A stretch of DNA of 55,904 bases from Flavobacteriaceae bacterium (GTDB lineage Bacteria; Bacteroidota; Bacteroidia; Flavobacteriales; Flavobacteriaceae): positions 1 through 55,904 of the forward strand of contig JAGQYS010000021.1 in assembly GCA_020435965.1 (NCBI GenBank). Direction: 5' to 3'. The translations under genes were made by a program, and so were the position numbers. Positions 37,848 through 46,743 of the stretch are shown one piece after another; positions within the stretch are counted from its first letter, which is position 1; each line of letters begins with the position of its first letter. Under the pieces are notes generated by a model. It was not told the DNA's origin and did not search any database. It saw only the letters and a list, made by a program, of their open reading frames with translations.

Positions 37848-37848
37848 C

Positions 37849-38145
37849 ATGGAAACAACAAAATTAATTTCAATACAACAGTTTTGTAAGTATTATAATG
37901 TTCCTAAAACATTTATCAATGCTTTGCATGAGTATGAATTGGTTGAAATAATAGTCACTAATGATGATAATTATTTAAAAACCGCTCAGCTCAATGAAGT
38001 TGAAAAAATGATGCGATTACACTACGATCTTGATATAAACCTTGAAGGTATTGACGCTATTTATAATTTGTTAAAGCAAGTAGAGTCTTTACAAAATGAA
38101 ATTGTAACACTAAAAAACAGATTGGATTTTTATGAAAATTTCTAA
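37849..38145 (+). CDS. CbpM-like chaperone modulator (MerR-type fold)
   Basis: 98 residues: MerR-like helix-turn-helix start (ISIQQFCKYYNVPKTFINAL), then LVEIIVTNDDNYLKTAQLNEVEKMM and a short coiled coil (LLKQVESLQNEIVTLKNRLDF). Known CbpM binds the CbpA J-domain and inhibits it; the adjacent CbpA-type gene supports this. It begins immediately after dnaJ. Confidence 0.85.
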   Translation: METTKLISIQQFCKYYNVPKTFINALHEYELVEIIVTNDDNYLKTAQLNEVEKMMRLHYDLDINLEGIDAIYNLLKQVESLQNEIVTLKNRLDFYENF

Positions 38146-38154
38146 TAACTTTTA

Positions 38155-39075
38155 ATGATAGATATACAGAAAATAGAGCAATGGATAAATGACTACCCTT
38201 TGGTATGGAGCATTGTAAAGTTCCTCATTTTAGCTGCAATAATCCTGATTTTAGTAAAATTATTAAGAAAACAATTAAAAAAGAATATACCTAATACAGC
38301 CATTCGCTATAAATCACAAAAAGGAATAGAAATTTTAGGGTATATTTTATTAGTCATTATTGGTGTTACCTACTTTACAGGAACCATTAAAGACTTCACG
38401 CTTATAATCGGTTTATTCACTGCAGGAATTGCATTTACGTTGCAAGAATTAATATTGAGCATAGCTGGATCTCTTTATATATTTTTAGTAAAAGTTTATG
38501 CTCCTGGAGATCGTATTGAAATTAATGGCATTAAAGGTGATGTAATTGATGTAGATAGTGTTTATACAACCATGATGGAAATAGGTGAGTGGGTAAGTAG
38601 CGATAATTACACTGGACGCATTGTGAAACTTAGCAATGCCTTTGTATTTAAAGGACCTGTCTATAACTATTCAAAAGACTTCCCCTTTATTTGGGACGAA
38701 TTTAATTTGCCAATTCGATATGGCTCTGATGTAGATTTAGCAAAATCAATTGTTATTAAAATAGCTTCAGAAACCCTATCAGAATTTACTGCAAACTCAA
38801 AATCACAATGGAAAGATGTCGTTAATAAATACTACATAGAAGATGCACAAGTAGATCCAACATTGGCCATTACACTTACTGATAATTGGATTCAATTTAA
38901 CCTAAGATATATTGTAGATTTTAAGAAAAGACGGATTACTAAACATATACTAAATGATTCAATTAGGGCTGAAATAAAAAAAACGGATGGTAAAGTAACG
39001 TTAGCATCTACAACCATAGAACTCATTAAGGTTCCAGAATTAAAAGTTAATATTGACGGAAAAGAAAATATATAA
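38155..39075 (+). CDS. Small-conductance mechanosensitive channel (MscS family)
   Basis: 306 residues, three N-terminal membrane helices (about 20-45, 60-80, 85-115) with the MscS pore-helix region (FTAGIAFTLQELILSIAGSL) and the beta domain APGDRIEINGIKGDVIDVDSV, YKIV-type NYTGRIVKLSNAFVF. The C-terminal alpha/beta domain is complete. An osmotic safety valve in the inner membrane. It lies 9 bp after the CbpM gene, likely the last gene of that transcript. Confidence 0.9.
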   Translation: MIDIQKIEQWINDYPLVWSIVKFLILAAIILILVKLLRKQLKKNIPNTAIRYKSQKGIEILGYILLVIIGVTYFTGTIKDFTLIIGLFTAGIAFTLQELILSIAGSLYIFLVKVYAPGDRIEINGIKGDVIDVDSVYTTMMEIGEWVSSDNYTGRIVKLSNAFVFKGPVYNYSKDFPFIWDEFNLPIRYGSDVDLAKSIVIKIASETLSEFTANSKSQWKDVVNKYYIEDAQVDPTLAITLTDNWIQFNLRYIVDFKKRRITKHILNDSIRAEIKKTDGKVTLASTTIELIKVPELKVNIDGKENI

Positions 39076-39189
39076 AAACGGTATTTTTTAATGTAACAGC
39101 TTAAAAAGAGTTATTCTAAAAGCTAATATTTTTATTTATAAAGTCCTTATAAAAATCTCTACTTTTAACCCTTTAGGAAAGCAATTTTA

Positions 39190-41148
39190 ATGAAAGACAA
39201 CAAAGAAAGAGGTCACAATCACAGTAAAATTTTTGGAAATAAATCAGAGCTTTATTTTGCTGTCCTATGTGGTGTCTTTGTATTAGTAGGTTTTTTAATC
39301 GAAAAACTAACCAATTTACCTGACTGGATTTTCTTATCAAGCTATATCATAGCTTATTTTTTTGGAGGTTATTTTATTACAATTGAAGCTTACAAGAAAA
39401 TTACTAAAGGCGGTTTTGATATTGATTTCTTAATGATTGCTGCTGCTGCTGGAGCAGCATATATTGGAAGTTGGGCAGAAGGTGCATTACTCTTATTTCT
39501 ATTTAGTTTAGGCCATGCCTTAGAGCATTACGCCATGAATAAAGCAAAAAAATCTATTGAAGCTTTAAGTGATTTATCTCCAAAAATAGCGCTTGTTAAA
39601 AAAGGAAATCAGATTATCGAAACAGCAATTGAAAATTTGAAAATAGGAGACATTATAGTCATAAAACCAAACACCAAAATTGCAGCAGATGGTGTTATTG
39701 TAACAGGAAATAGCAGTATTAACCAAGCACCAATTACTGGCGAAAGTATGCCTGTTGATAAAACAGCAATTAGATCTACAGAAAAGTTGCCGGAATTTAA
39801 ACATATAGATAACAAACATACAGTATTTACAGGTACTATAAATGGAGACAATAGTATTGAAGTTAAAGTTTTAAAACTAAGCCAGGACTCAACAGTTGCA
39901 AGATTAATCAAAATGGTAAGCGAAGTTGAAACGCAAAAGTCACCAACACAAAGACTTACTAAAAAATTTGAAAAATGGTATGTTCCTGTAGTTATGATCG
40001 TTGTTTTTTTATTGTGTTTTGCTCATTTGGTCATTAGTGAAAGTTTTGACACAAGTTTATACAGAGCAATTACTGTATTGGTGGCAGCAAGCCCCTGTGC
40101 ATTGGCAATATCAACACCAAGCGCAGTGTTAAGTGGAGTTGCAAGAGCTGCCCAAAAAGGAGTGCTCATTAAAGGTGGAAAAGCGCTGGAAGATTTAGGA
40201 GAAATCACAACCATTGCCTTTGATAAAACAGGAACATTAACAGAAGGAAAACCAAAACTCACGAATATTATCCCACTAAATAATTTTAATGAAAATGAAT
40301 TTATTGAATTGGTGCTAGAAGTTGAAAGTTTAAGTAATCATCCACTTGCAAAGGCTATAGCAAATGATATCATAAAGCAGTATAAAATTGAACCAAAAAA
40401 TAAAGCTTCAAATGTAAAAGAAATTCAGGGGAAAGGAATAAGTGCTCTTTATTATAAAGAAGAAGTTTTTATTGGTAACGTCAAGCTGATGGAAAATTCC
40501 GGCATAAAAGTACCTGAATTGGTAATTTCTAAAATGAGTGAGCTTTTGGAAAATGGACATACAGTCATGCTTGTAGCTTATAAAAATGAGGTTATTGGGA
40601 TAATTAGTGTAATGGATGTTCCTCGAAAAACAGCGGCAAATACACTAAAGCGATTAAAAGCTATTGGCATTAAGCGCATGATAATGCTTACTGGAGATCA
40701 TCAAAATGTAGGTGATGCCATTGCTAAACAAATAGGGCTTACCGATGTTAAGGGTAATTTATTACCAGAAGACAAGGTTTCAGAAATAAAAAAACTAATA
40801 GAACAAAACAAAAAAGTAGCCATGGTTGGCGATGGTGTTAATGATGCACCAGCCATGGCATTAAGCACAGTGAGCATAGCCATGGGAGCGGCAGGTAGTG
40901 ATGTAGCTTTAGAGACTGCAGATGTTGCACTAATGTCTGATAAAATAGAAAAACTACCTTTTGTAATTGGATTAAGTAGGCAGTCTAAACGCATTATAAA
41001 ACAAAACATCTGGATAAGTTTAGGTGTTGTTGTTTTACTGGTTCCTGTAACCATTTTAGGACTTACTAATATTGGTTTAGCTGTTGCTTTTCATGAAGGC
41101 TCTACAGTAGTTGTAGTATTAAACGCTTTGAGATTACTACGTTATTAA
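39190..41148 (+). CDS. P1B-type heavy-metal ATPase, P1B-4 subgroup
   Basis: 652 residues, inner membrane cation exporter. Six or so membrane helices; the TM metal motif is SPC (AASPCALAISTPSAV) and the C-terminal TM has HEGSTVVVVLNALRLL, both of the P1B-4 subgroup (Co2+/Fe2+/Zn2+ exporters). Catalytic motifs: TGESMPVDK, phosphorylation site DKTGTLTEGKP, SLSNHPLAKAIA (HP) and GDGVNDAPAMA. No N-terminal HMA domain; instead a His-containing start. A -7 element TACTTTTA starts at 39160, but no code B box is aligned with it. Confidence 0.92.
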   Translation: MKDNKERGHNHSKIFGNKSELYFAVLCGVFVLVGFLIEKLTNLPDWIFLSSYIIAYFFGGYFITIEAYKKITKGGFDIDFLMIAAAAGAAYIGSWAEGALLLFLFSLGHALEHYAMNKAKKSIEALSDLSPKIALVKKGNQIIETAIENLKIGDIIVIKPNTKIAADGVIVTGNSSINQAPITGESMPVDKTAIRSTEKLPEFKHIDNKHTVFTGTINGDNSIEVKVLKLSQDSTVARLIKMVSEVETQKSPTQRLTKKFEKWYVPVVMIVVFLLCFAHLVISESFDTSLYRAITVLVAASPCALAISTPSAVLSGVARAAQKGVLIKGGKALEDLGEITTIAFDKTGTLTEGKPKLTNIIPLNNFNENEFIELVLEVESLSNHPLAKAIANDIIKQYKIEPKNKASNVKEIQGKGISALYYKEEVFIGNVKLMENSGIKVPELVISKMSELLENGHTVMLVAYKNEVIGIISVMDVPRKTAANTLKRLKAIGIKRMIMLTGDHQNVGDAIAKQIGLTDVKGNLLPEDKVSEIKKLIEQNKKVAMVGDGVNDAPAMALSTVSIAMGAAGSDVALETADVALMSDKIEKLPFVIGLSRQSKRIIKQNIWISLGVVVLLVPVTILGLTNIGLAVAFHEGSTVVVVLNALRLLRY

Positions 41149-41150
41149 AC

Positions 41151-41193
41151 TGACATTCCTCATTTTTAAAACACTAGGTTTCCTGTATTTTTA
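41151..41193 (+). promoter_or_regulatory. Degenerate code B promoter of the phosphatidyltransferase
   Basis: Box TGACATTCCTCA at 41151-41162 (6 of 8 half-site bases match). The -7 element TATTTTTA starts at 41186, exactly 29.5 bp from the box centre. The spacing is what makes this weak box credible. Confidence 0.5.
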
Positions 41194-41209
41194 AGAAAAT
41201 TAAAAGTGT

Positions 41210-41809
41210 ATGCTCACATTTAAAAACTATAATATAGCCGATTGGTTTTCGTTTTATAGAGTTGTAGCTGCGCCTTTTCTTGTGTTATTAATGTGGCTAG
41301 ACCAAAGACAGCTTTTTGCGTGGTTTTTACTAATTAGTTACTCAACTGATGCCATAGATGGCTATTTAGCTAGAAAGCTTAAAATAACAAGCCCGAGAGG
41401 TTCGCAGTTAGATTCGTTTGGTGACCAAATAACACTTATAGTTGGATTGACTGGATTGCTTGTTTTTGAAAGTGAATTCATTAAAAAAAACATCCTATTA
41501 ATCAGTATTGCATTTGTACCTTATGTTATACAAATGATCATTGCTTATTTTAAATATGGCAAAGCCACAGCATTTCATACTTACTTAGCTAAATTGTCAG
41601 CTATTTTACAAAGTATATTTATTCTATATTCTTTGTTTTTTGTTCCAAATTACACGTTGTTTTATATCATGATTGTATTTGGACTCTTAGAAACTTTTGA
41701 AGAAATAGCACTTATTTTCATGTATGATAATTGGGCTTCAGACGTGAAAGGCATTTATTGGGCTTTTAAAGATAAACGTCGCCTAAAAAAATCACAGAAA
41801 ACAAAATAA
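41210..41809 (+). CDS. CDP-alcohol phosphatidyltransferase
   Basis: 199 residues, inner membrane enzyme of phospholipid synthesis. It contains the complete family motif D-x2-DG-x2-AR-x8-G-x3-D-x3-D (DAIDGYLARKLKITSPRG, then SQLDSFGDQ), with several membrane helices afterwards. Substrate (glycerol phosphate, inositol, serine or other alcohol) cannot be read from sequence. The next gene follows in 6 bp, suggesting one operon with the phosphoesterase. Confidence 0.88.
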   Translation: MLTFKNYNIADWFSFYRVVAAPFLVLLMWLDQRQLFAWFLLISYSTDAIDGYLARKLKITSPRGSQLDSFGDQITLIVGLTGLLVFESEFIKKNILLISIAFVPYVIQMIIAYFKYGKATAFHTYLAKLSAILQSIFILYSLFFVPNYTLFYIMIVFGLLETFEEIALIFMYDNWASDVKGIYWAFKDKRRLKKSQKTK

Positions 41810-41815
41810 CACTCT

Positions 41816-43037
41816 ATGAGAAGCTATTCACTATTTACAATTTTACTTTTATGTTTAGCAATCTTATTAGTAGATACTTTCGCTTTTTATTGGCTTCAAT
41901 CCATAACAAAACTTATTACTTCTACATTTTTAATTAATGCCATCCATATTACTTTTTGGGTTTTTACCATTGGACTTATTACATCAATAATGATATTAAA
42001 AGTGCGATTGGATGATATAGACCCAAGAAGAAAAACAACTGCTCATATCTTCATTGTATGGTTTAACAATATCTTCATTCATTCCCAAAATAATTTTTGT
42101 AATCGTTATTTCGGTTCTATATTTTTCAAACTTTGTGTTTTCAGAAAGTGAATCTCTCTTGGTTATTCCGCTTGTAGGTTTGTTTTCTGGGTTTTTACCT
42201 TTTTTTGTGATTGCTTATGGTATTTTTAAGTCCATTTATAACTTTAAGATCTACCATTTAAAAATTGAATTTAAGGGCCTGCCAGAAACATTCAATGGTT
42301 TAAAAATTGTGCATATTTCAGACTTGCATTTGGGGAGTTTCAATTATCGTTTTCATATTCTAAAGCGTGCTGTAAGTAAGATTAATCATTTAAAACCTGA
42401 CCTCATTTTCTTTACTGGAGATTTGGTAAATAATTACGCCTGGGAATTACGAGGATGGACTAGAGTATTCAGGAAATTATATGCAACCATGGGTAAATAT
42501 GCTGTTTTAGGTAATCATGACTATGGAGATTATAGTGAATGGAACTCCAAAAAAGAAAAGCAAGAAAACTTTAATGCTATTAAGGATTTTTATAAAGAGA
42601 ACAATTTCAACTTATTGCTTAATCAATCAGATGTTATTGAAAAAAATAATGAAAACATAGCCATTATTGGTGTCGAAAATTGGGGAAAGCCACCCTTTAA
42701 GCAATATGGCGATTTGCAAAAAGCTATAGAGAACGTTGAAACTATTCCATTTAAAATACTGCTATCCCACGATCCATCACATTGGACAGAAGAAGTTGTA
42801 GGCAAAACCAATATCGCATTAACACTATCTGGACATACTCATGGTATGCAAGCGGCTTTTAAATATAAAAATCTGCAATGGAGTCCTATTAAGTATAAAT
42901 ACAAACATTGGGCTGGTTTGTATAATGAGAAAAATCAATACTTGCACGTTAATCGAGGTTTAGGTTGGTTAGGATTCCCTGGAAGGTTAGGTATGCGACC
43001 AGAAATCACCTTAATCGAACTTAAAAATCAGGACTGA
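41816..43037 (+). pseudogene. Metallophosphoesterase split by a frameshift
   Basis: Two overlapping frames together make one protein of about 406 residues. The first (41816-42151) encodes membrane helices up to LDDIDPRRK; the second continues with LYGLTISSFIPK, further membrane helices and a full calcineurin-like domain: HISDLHLGSF, FTGDLVNN, LGNHDYGDY, SHDPSHW and SGHTHGMQ. The frames would fuse if one A were removed from the AAAAA at 42031-42035, giving RRKQLLISSLYGLTI. All metal ligands are intact, so the lesion is recent, a sequencing error, or a slippery site. Probably a membrane-anchored phosphoesterase acting on envelope lipids or headgroups, fitting the phosphatidyltransferase neighbour. 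Confidence 0.85.
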
Positions 43038-43077
43038 TTAATATCATAGTCTAAAATGTAAATATTAAATATCTTTC
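43035..43077 (+). promoter_or_regulatory. Code B promoter of the flavodoxin-like and PNPOx-like genes
   Basis: Box TGATTAATATCA at 43035-43046. The -7 element TATCTTTC starts at 43070, 29.5 bp from the box centre. The box touches the stop codon of the phosphoesterase. Confidence 0.7.
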
Positions 43078-43098
43078 CTATTTATATTAGTTACGACC

Positions 43099-43617
43099 AT
43101 GAGATCCAAAAAGAAAATATTACGATTTTTTTTATTCATAGGATTGCTTATACTGCTTTTTGCTACTTGGTATAAGTATGAATACTCTATGGATAAAGCC
43201 AAAGAGTTTCAGGTAAATGCTACTGAGTATAGTAGAAAACTTGTGATTGCTACTCAAGGCAGTGAATTTAAAAATACAGTTGTAAACCAAATTGTTAATC
43301 ATTTTAAGAAAGATTCTATCTTTATAAAAGTTGTTGATATATCTAGACTACCAGATATTAATCCTGATAATTATACAGCTATAGTTCTAATTCACACTTG
43401 GGAAAACTTTAAGCCTCCAACTGAGATTGAAGAATTTATTAACAGGACAAATGCGCAACAAAACAAGATGATTGTGTTTACAACTTCAGGACAGGGTTCA
43501 CATAAAATGGAAGGAGTGGATGCCATTACTGGAGCATCAAAAATGGAGGACACATTATCTTACGTTAATAGAATTATTGAAAGAGTCAATATTTTAATGA
43601 AACATAGAACGCTTTAA
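43099..43617 (+). CDS. Membrane-anchored flavodoxin-like protein
   Basis: 172 residues: one N-terminal membrane helix (FFLFIGLLILLFATWY), then an alpha/beta domain of flavodoxin-like pattern: KLVIATQGSEFKNTVVNQIV, VLIHTWENFKPPTEIEEF, MIVFTTSGQGSHKMEGVDAI. The FMN phosphate loop is not canonical (ATQGSEFKNT), so cofactor binding is uncertain. The domain likely faces the periplasm. It is followed within 10 bp by a PNPOx-like flavoprotein gene, probably a shared transcript. Confidence 0.7.
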   Translation: MRSKKKILRFFLFIGLLILLFATWYKYEYSMDKAKEFQVNATEYSRKLVIATQGSEFKNTVVNQIVNHFKKDSIFIKVVDISRLPDINPDNYTAIVLIHTWENFKPPTEIEEFINRTNAQQNKMIVFTTSGQGSHKMEGVDAITGASKMEDTLSYVNRIIERVNILMKHRTL

Positions 43618-43627
43618 ACCAATTAAT

Positions 43628-44083
43628 ATGTTTAAAAATTTAGAAGAAATAGAAATTGAATTTATCCTGGAGAATAATTATATAGGTCATTTGGGCTATA
43701 TCTATCAAAGCAAACCTTATGTGGTTCCAATTACATACTATTTTGATAAAGATAGTAATGCTATAATATGTTATTCAGGCGAAGGCCATAAAATAACTGC
43801 CATGAGAAAAAACACAGATGTATCGCTTCAGGTAGCAGAAATATCCACTGTTAATAATTGGAAATCAGTATTAGTACATGGCAAGTTTGAGCAACATTTT
43901 GGTAGTGATGCCAAAGCGTATCTACATGCCTTTTCATTAGGTGTCAAGGATGTTATAATGGAACGAGAACATGCTAAGTTAGATTTTATTAGTGAATTTT
44001 CTAGTAAAATTTATAAAGGAGATAATCCAATCGTTTTTTTAATTAAGATAGAAGAAATCACTGGTAAGAAAAGAAGGCATTAA
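43628..44083 (+). CDS. Pyridoxamine 5'-phosphate oxidase-like FMN protein
   Basis: 151 residues with the split beta-barrel of Pyridox_oxase_2 proteins: EFILENNYIGHLGYIYQSKP, VVPITYYFDKDSNAIICYSG, GHKITAMRKNTDVSLQVAEI, WKSVLVHGKFEQH. Likely an F/FMN-dependent reductase rather than a B6 enzyme. Related proteins belong to the mycobacterial dormancy regulon, which matches this cluster. In the transcript of the code B promoter at 43035. Confidence 0.85.
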   Translation: MFKNLEEIEIEFILENNYIGHLGYIYQSKPYVVPITYYFDKDSNAIICYSGEGHKITAMRKNTDVSLQVAEISTVNNWKSVLVHGKFEQHFGSDAKAYLHAFSLGVKDVIMEREHAKLDFISEFSSKIYKGDNPIVFLIKIEEITGKKRRH

Positions 44084-44109
44084 AAAAGTTAATAGTTTAT
44101 GGTCTATTC

Positions 44110-44152
44110 TGACCAATATCATTTTCTAAACAGCTTTCAGTATATAAATTGG
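44110..44152 (+). promoter_or_regulatory. Code B promoter of the 22-residue peptide and DUF6544-like gene
   Basis: Box TGACCAATATCA at 44110-44121 (one half-site mismatch). The -7 element TAAATTGG starts at 44145 (one mismatch), 29.5 bp from the box centre. Confidence 0.6.
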
Positions 44153-44177
44153 TTTCATTAACCAATAATGTGCTATT

Positions 44178-44246
44178 ATGAAAATTTATATCAAACTACT
44201 TATTACAATCTTAATCCTTTTGCTGCTTACGATTTTGTTAACTTAA
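44178..44246 (+). CDS. 22-residue single-helix membrane peptide
   Basis: The ORF reads MKIYIKLLITILILLLLTIL followed by LT and TAA: a positively charged start and a pure Leu/Ile/Thr helix. It begins 26 bp after the -7 element of the code B promoter and sits 31 bp before the next gene. Such peptides can be regulators of membrane complexes or type I toxins; there is no sign of an antisense RNA. The promoter context is the main reason to believe it. Confidence 0.5.
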   Translation: MKIYIKLLITILILLLLTILLT

Positions 44247-44277
44247 AAATGGGAATTATCAATAGCTTTTATTAAAA

Positions 44278-45381
44278 ATGAAATTTGTTTTCGGCTTTGT
44301 TTTATTATTGCATGCACTTATCCATTTATTGGGTTTTGCAAAAGCATTTCAATTAACCGAAATAACTCAGTTAACCCAAAACATTTCTAAACCTATAGGA
44401 ATGCTTTGGTTGTTTACTGCAATACTTTTTTTTATTTCAGTAACGATTTTTCTACTTAAAAAAGATTGGTGGTTTGTTGTTGCATTGATAGCTGTGATAA
44501 TCTCTCAAATTTTGATTATTGTTTTTTGGAAAGATGCCAAATATGGTACTATTGCTAATAGTATCATTTTATTGGTTAGTATGATTGCTTATGGAAACTA
44601 TCAGTTTAACAAAATGGTTAAGCAAGAGACATCACAAATATTTCAAAATATTCAAGTTAAAAATCTTCCTATAACTTCTGAAAATGATATGAACCATCTA
44701 CCAGAAATAGTTAAAAAATGGATGCAAAATTCTGGCGTTTTAGGAAAAGAAAAAATGGTTTCCGTTCACTTAATACAAATTGGAAAAATGCGAACCAGGC
44801 CTAAAGGCAAATGGATGTCATTTACTGCAAATCAGCATTTTAACACTCATACTTCTGCTTTTATTTGGACAACAAAAGTTAAGGCTATGCCTATGATACA
44901 AATGATTGGACGAGATAAATTGTACAATGGAGAAGGAGAGATGCTCATTAAATTAGCCGCGTTAATTCCAGTTGTTGACGAAGGTAAGAATGACAAAATG
45001 AATCAAGGTGCTATGATAAGATATTTGGCTGAAACATGTTGGTTTCCCTCGGCAGCTTTAAATGATAACATCACTTGGAAAAGTATTAATGACACTTCTG
45101 CCAGAGCAACATTAACAATTAATAATAAAAGTGTATCAGGCATATTTACATTTTCAGATGAAGGCAATTTAATGTCATTTGAAGCCCAACGCTATTATGG
45201 AGGAAAAAATGATTCTAAACTAGAAAAATGGTATGTTGAAATGCTCTCTTATAAGGATTTTGATGGTATTACAATTCCAAATAAGAGTAGTGTTACCTGG
45301 AAATTAAATGATGGTGATTTTAATTGGCTTCAATTGGAAATTATCGATTTGGAATTTAATACATTAGTGAACTTTGAATAA
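44278..45381 (+). CDS. Membrane protein with DUF6544-like C-terminal domain
   Basis: 367 residues. Four N-terminal helices (about 1-20, 40-60, 65-85, 92-110; HALIHLLGFAKAFQL at the start), then a soluble domain (about 125-367) with LPEIVKKWMQNSGVLGKEKM, ARATLTINNKSVSGIFTF and LEKWYVEMLSYKDFDGITIP, the pattern of DUF6544/DUF6920 proteins. Function unknown. The next gene follows within 5 bp. Confidence 0.75.
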   Translation: MKFVFGFVLLLHALIHLLGFAKAFQLTEITQLTQNISKPIGMLWLFTAILFFISVTIFLLKKDWWFVVALIAVIISQILIIVFWKDAKYGTIANSIILLVSMIAYGNYQFNKMVKQETSQIFQNIQVKNLPITSENDMNHLPEIVKKWMQNSGVLGKEKMVSVHLIQIGKMRTRPKGKWMSFTANQHFNTHTSAFIWTTKVKAMPMIQMIGRDKLYNGEGEMLIKLAALIPVVDEGKNDKMNQGAMIRYLAETCWFPSAALNDNITWKSINDTSARATLTINNKSVSGIFTFSDEGNLMSFEAQRYYGGKNDSKLEKWYVEMLSYKDFDGITIPNKSSVTWKLNDGDFNWLQLEIIDLEFNTLVNFE

Positions 45382-45386
45382 ATCTA

Positions 45387-45722
45387 ATGGAAGAAAACAA
45401 ACTTTTAATAGTTAAAATAATCCATACTATTATTTGGCTATTTTTTAATGTTGTTATTTTTTACTTGTTGTATGCTGTTATCATTAATAAAATTGATATT
45501 TGGGTATGGATATGTATAGGCCTAGTTTTGTTGGAAGGATTGGTGTTATTGTTCTTTAAGATGTTTTGTCCTTTAACGATTATTGCACGAAAATATTCAG
45601 ATTCTACCAAAGATAATTTTGATATTTTTTTACCTAATTGGTTGGCTAAGTATAACAAATTAATATACACAAGTATATTTGTTGTGGCTATTGTGATTTT
45701 AATTTATCAGCTCATAATCTAG
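45387..45722 (+). CDS. Small three-helix membrane protein
   Basis: 111 residues with helices at about 8-30, 35-60 and 92-110; a central CPLTIIARKYSDSTKDNFD loop is polar. It resembles the short DUF-type membrane proteins that follow DUF6544-like genes, and is coupled to that gene by a 5-bp gap. It converges on the Mla operon, with a 12-bp gap. Function unknown. Confidence 0.7.
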   Translation: MEENKLLIVKIIHTIIWLFFNVVIFYLLYAVIINKIDIWVWICIGLVLLEGLVLLFFKMFCPLTIIARKYSDSTKDNFDIFLPNWLAKYNKLIYTSIFVVAIVILIYQLII

Positions 45723-45734
45723 TTATGATATTTT

Positions 45735-46739
45735 TTACTGGTTTTCTTTTTCAGTCTTTTTCGCTTCTTTTTTTTCTTCTCTTTCCAGCTTTCTAAAATA
45801 GCCTCTAGTTAAAAAGTTGTGCTTTAAAGCTTCCATGTTCTGGTTAAACTTATCTGTACCTTCATTAATGTTTTTAAGAGTAGATTTTAAGCTATTAACA
45901 AATGATGTGTCTTTTAGTATATAATTGTACACACCATCTTCACTTGAGTTAAAATCTTCAACAGTGGCATTTATACTTGATAATACGTTTTCAATCTCTA
46001 AACTTGATGTTTCAAGATGACCAACAATGTTTTTAAGCTTTTCGCCAGAGATGGTATCATTCATTAGCATACCTAGCACTGTTTCATCGTTTGTTTTAAG
46101 TGACTTGATAATTGAGTTTAATTCGTCAATAGTATTTGTTGCACTTCTACTGGCTATTTTAAGGTTGGTAACTGATTGTTTTAAATCTTGTGCCATAATA
46201 GTATCATTAAGAAGTAAGCCTACAGTTCCTTTTCCTTTAAGCATTGCTGTAGTAATTTTTAGTAAATCTGATGTTAGTATAGCAGCATTTTCTGAGCTTA
46301 CGCTTAAAGTACTTAAAATGTCATCGGCTCCAATCTTACTGTACGACTCTATAGTGTCGCCATTACTAATAATATCTGAATGACCATTTCCAGGGACAAT
46401 ATTTAAAATCATATTTCCAACCAATCCATCAGATCCAATAGTGGCAATAGCATCTTTTTTGATGTGAGTAATTATTTTCTCATCAATATTCATGTCTACT
46501 TTAATAGTAGAGTCGTTAATCATAATAATGTCTCTAACAGTTCCAATATCAATTCCTGAGTAGCGTACATTATTACCTTTTTGCAGCCCATTTACATTTT
46601 GAAAAAAAGCACTTATAGTAAAAGTTTTTTTAAACATATTTTGGCGTTGTCCTATTAGATATACTCCAACTATAAATAGAACTGTTCCAGTAATAACAAA
46701 GAGTCCTAAACGTAATTTTTGAGAGTTCGTATTTTTCAT
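45735..46739 (-). CDS. mlaD: MlaD family (MCE) lipid-transport protein
   Basis: 334 residues: one membrane helix (LRLGLFVITGTVLFIVGVYL), then the MCE domain (about 38-115; VNGLQKGNNVRYSGIDIGTV) and a long helical C-terminal tail with repeats of the form LLNDTIMAQDLKQSVTNL. It is the substrate-binding subunit of a lipid ABC transporter that moves phospholipids between membranes. The start is the ATG at 46739; an upstream frame to 46826 lies inside the ATPase gene. Third gene of the Mla operon. Confidence 0.9.
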   Translation of the reverse strand: MKNTNSQKLRLGLFVITGTVLFIVGVYLIGQRQNMFKKTFTISAFFQNVNGLQKGNNVRYSGIDIGTVRDIIMINDSTIKVDMNIDEKIITHIKKDAIATIGSDGLVGNMILNIVPGNGHSDIISNGDTIESYSKIGADDILSTLSVSSENAAILTSDLLKITTAMLKGKGTVGLLLNDTIMAQDLKQSVTNLKIASRSATNTIDELNSIIKSLKTNDETVLGMLMNDTISGEKLKNIVGHLETSSLEIENVLSSINATVEDFNSSEDGVYNYILKDTSFVNSLKSTLKNINEGTDKFNQNMEALKHNFLTRGYFRKLEREEKKEAKKTEKENQ

Positions 46740-46743
46740 AATA

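Noticed and set aside
39125..39167. Code B promoter before the P1B ATPase
   Set aside because: A -7 element TACTTTTA starts at 39160, but the position where a box should lie reads AATATTTTTATT, with no TGAT/ATCA match.
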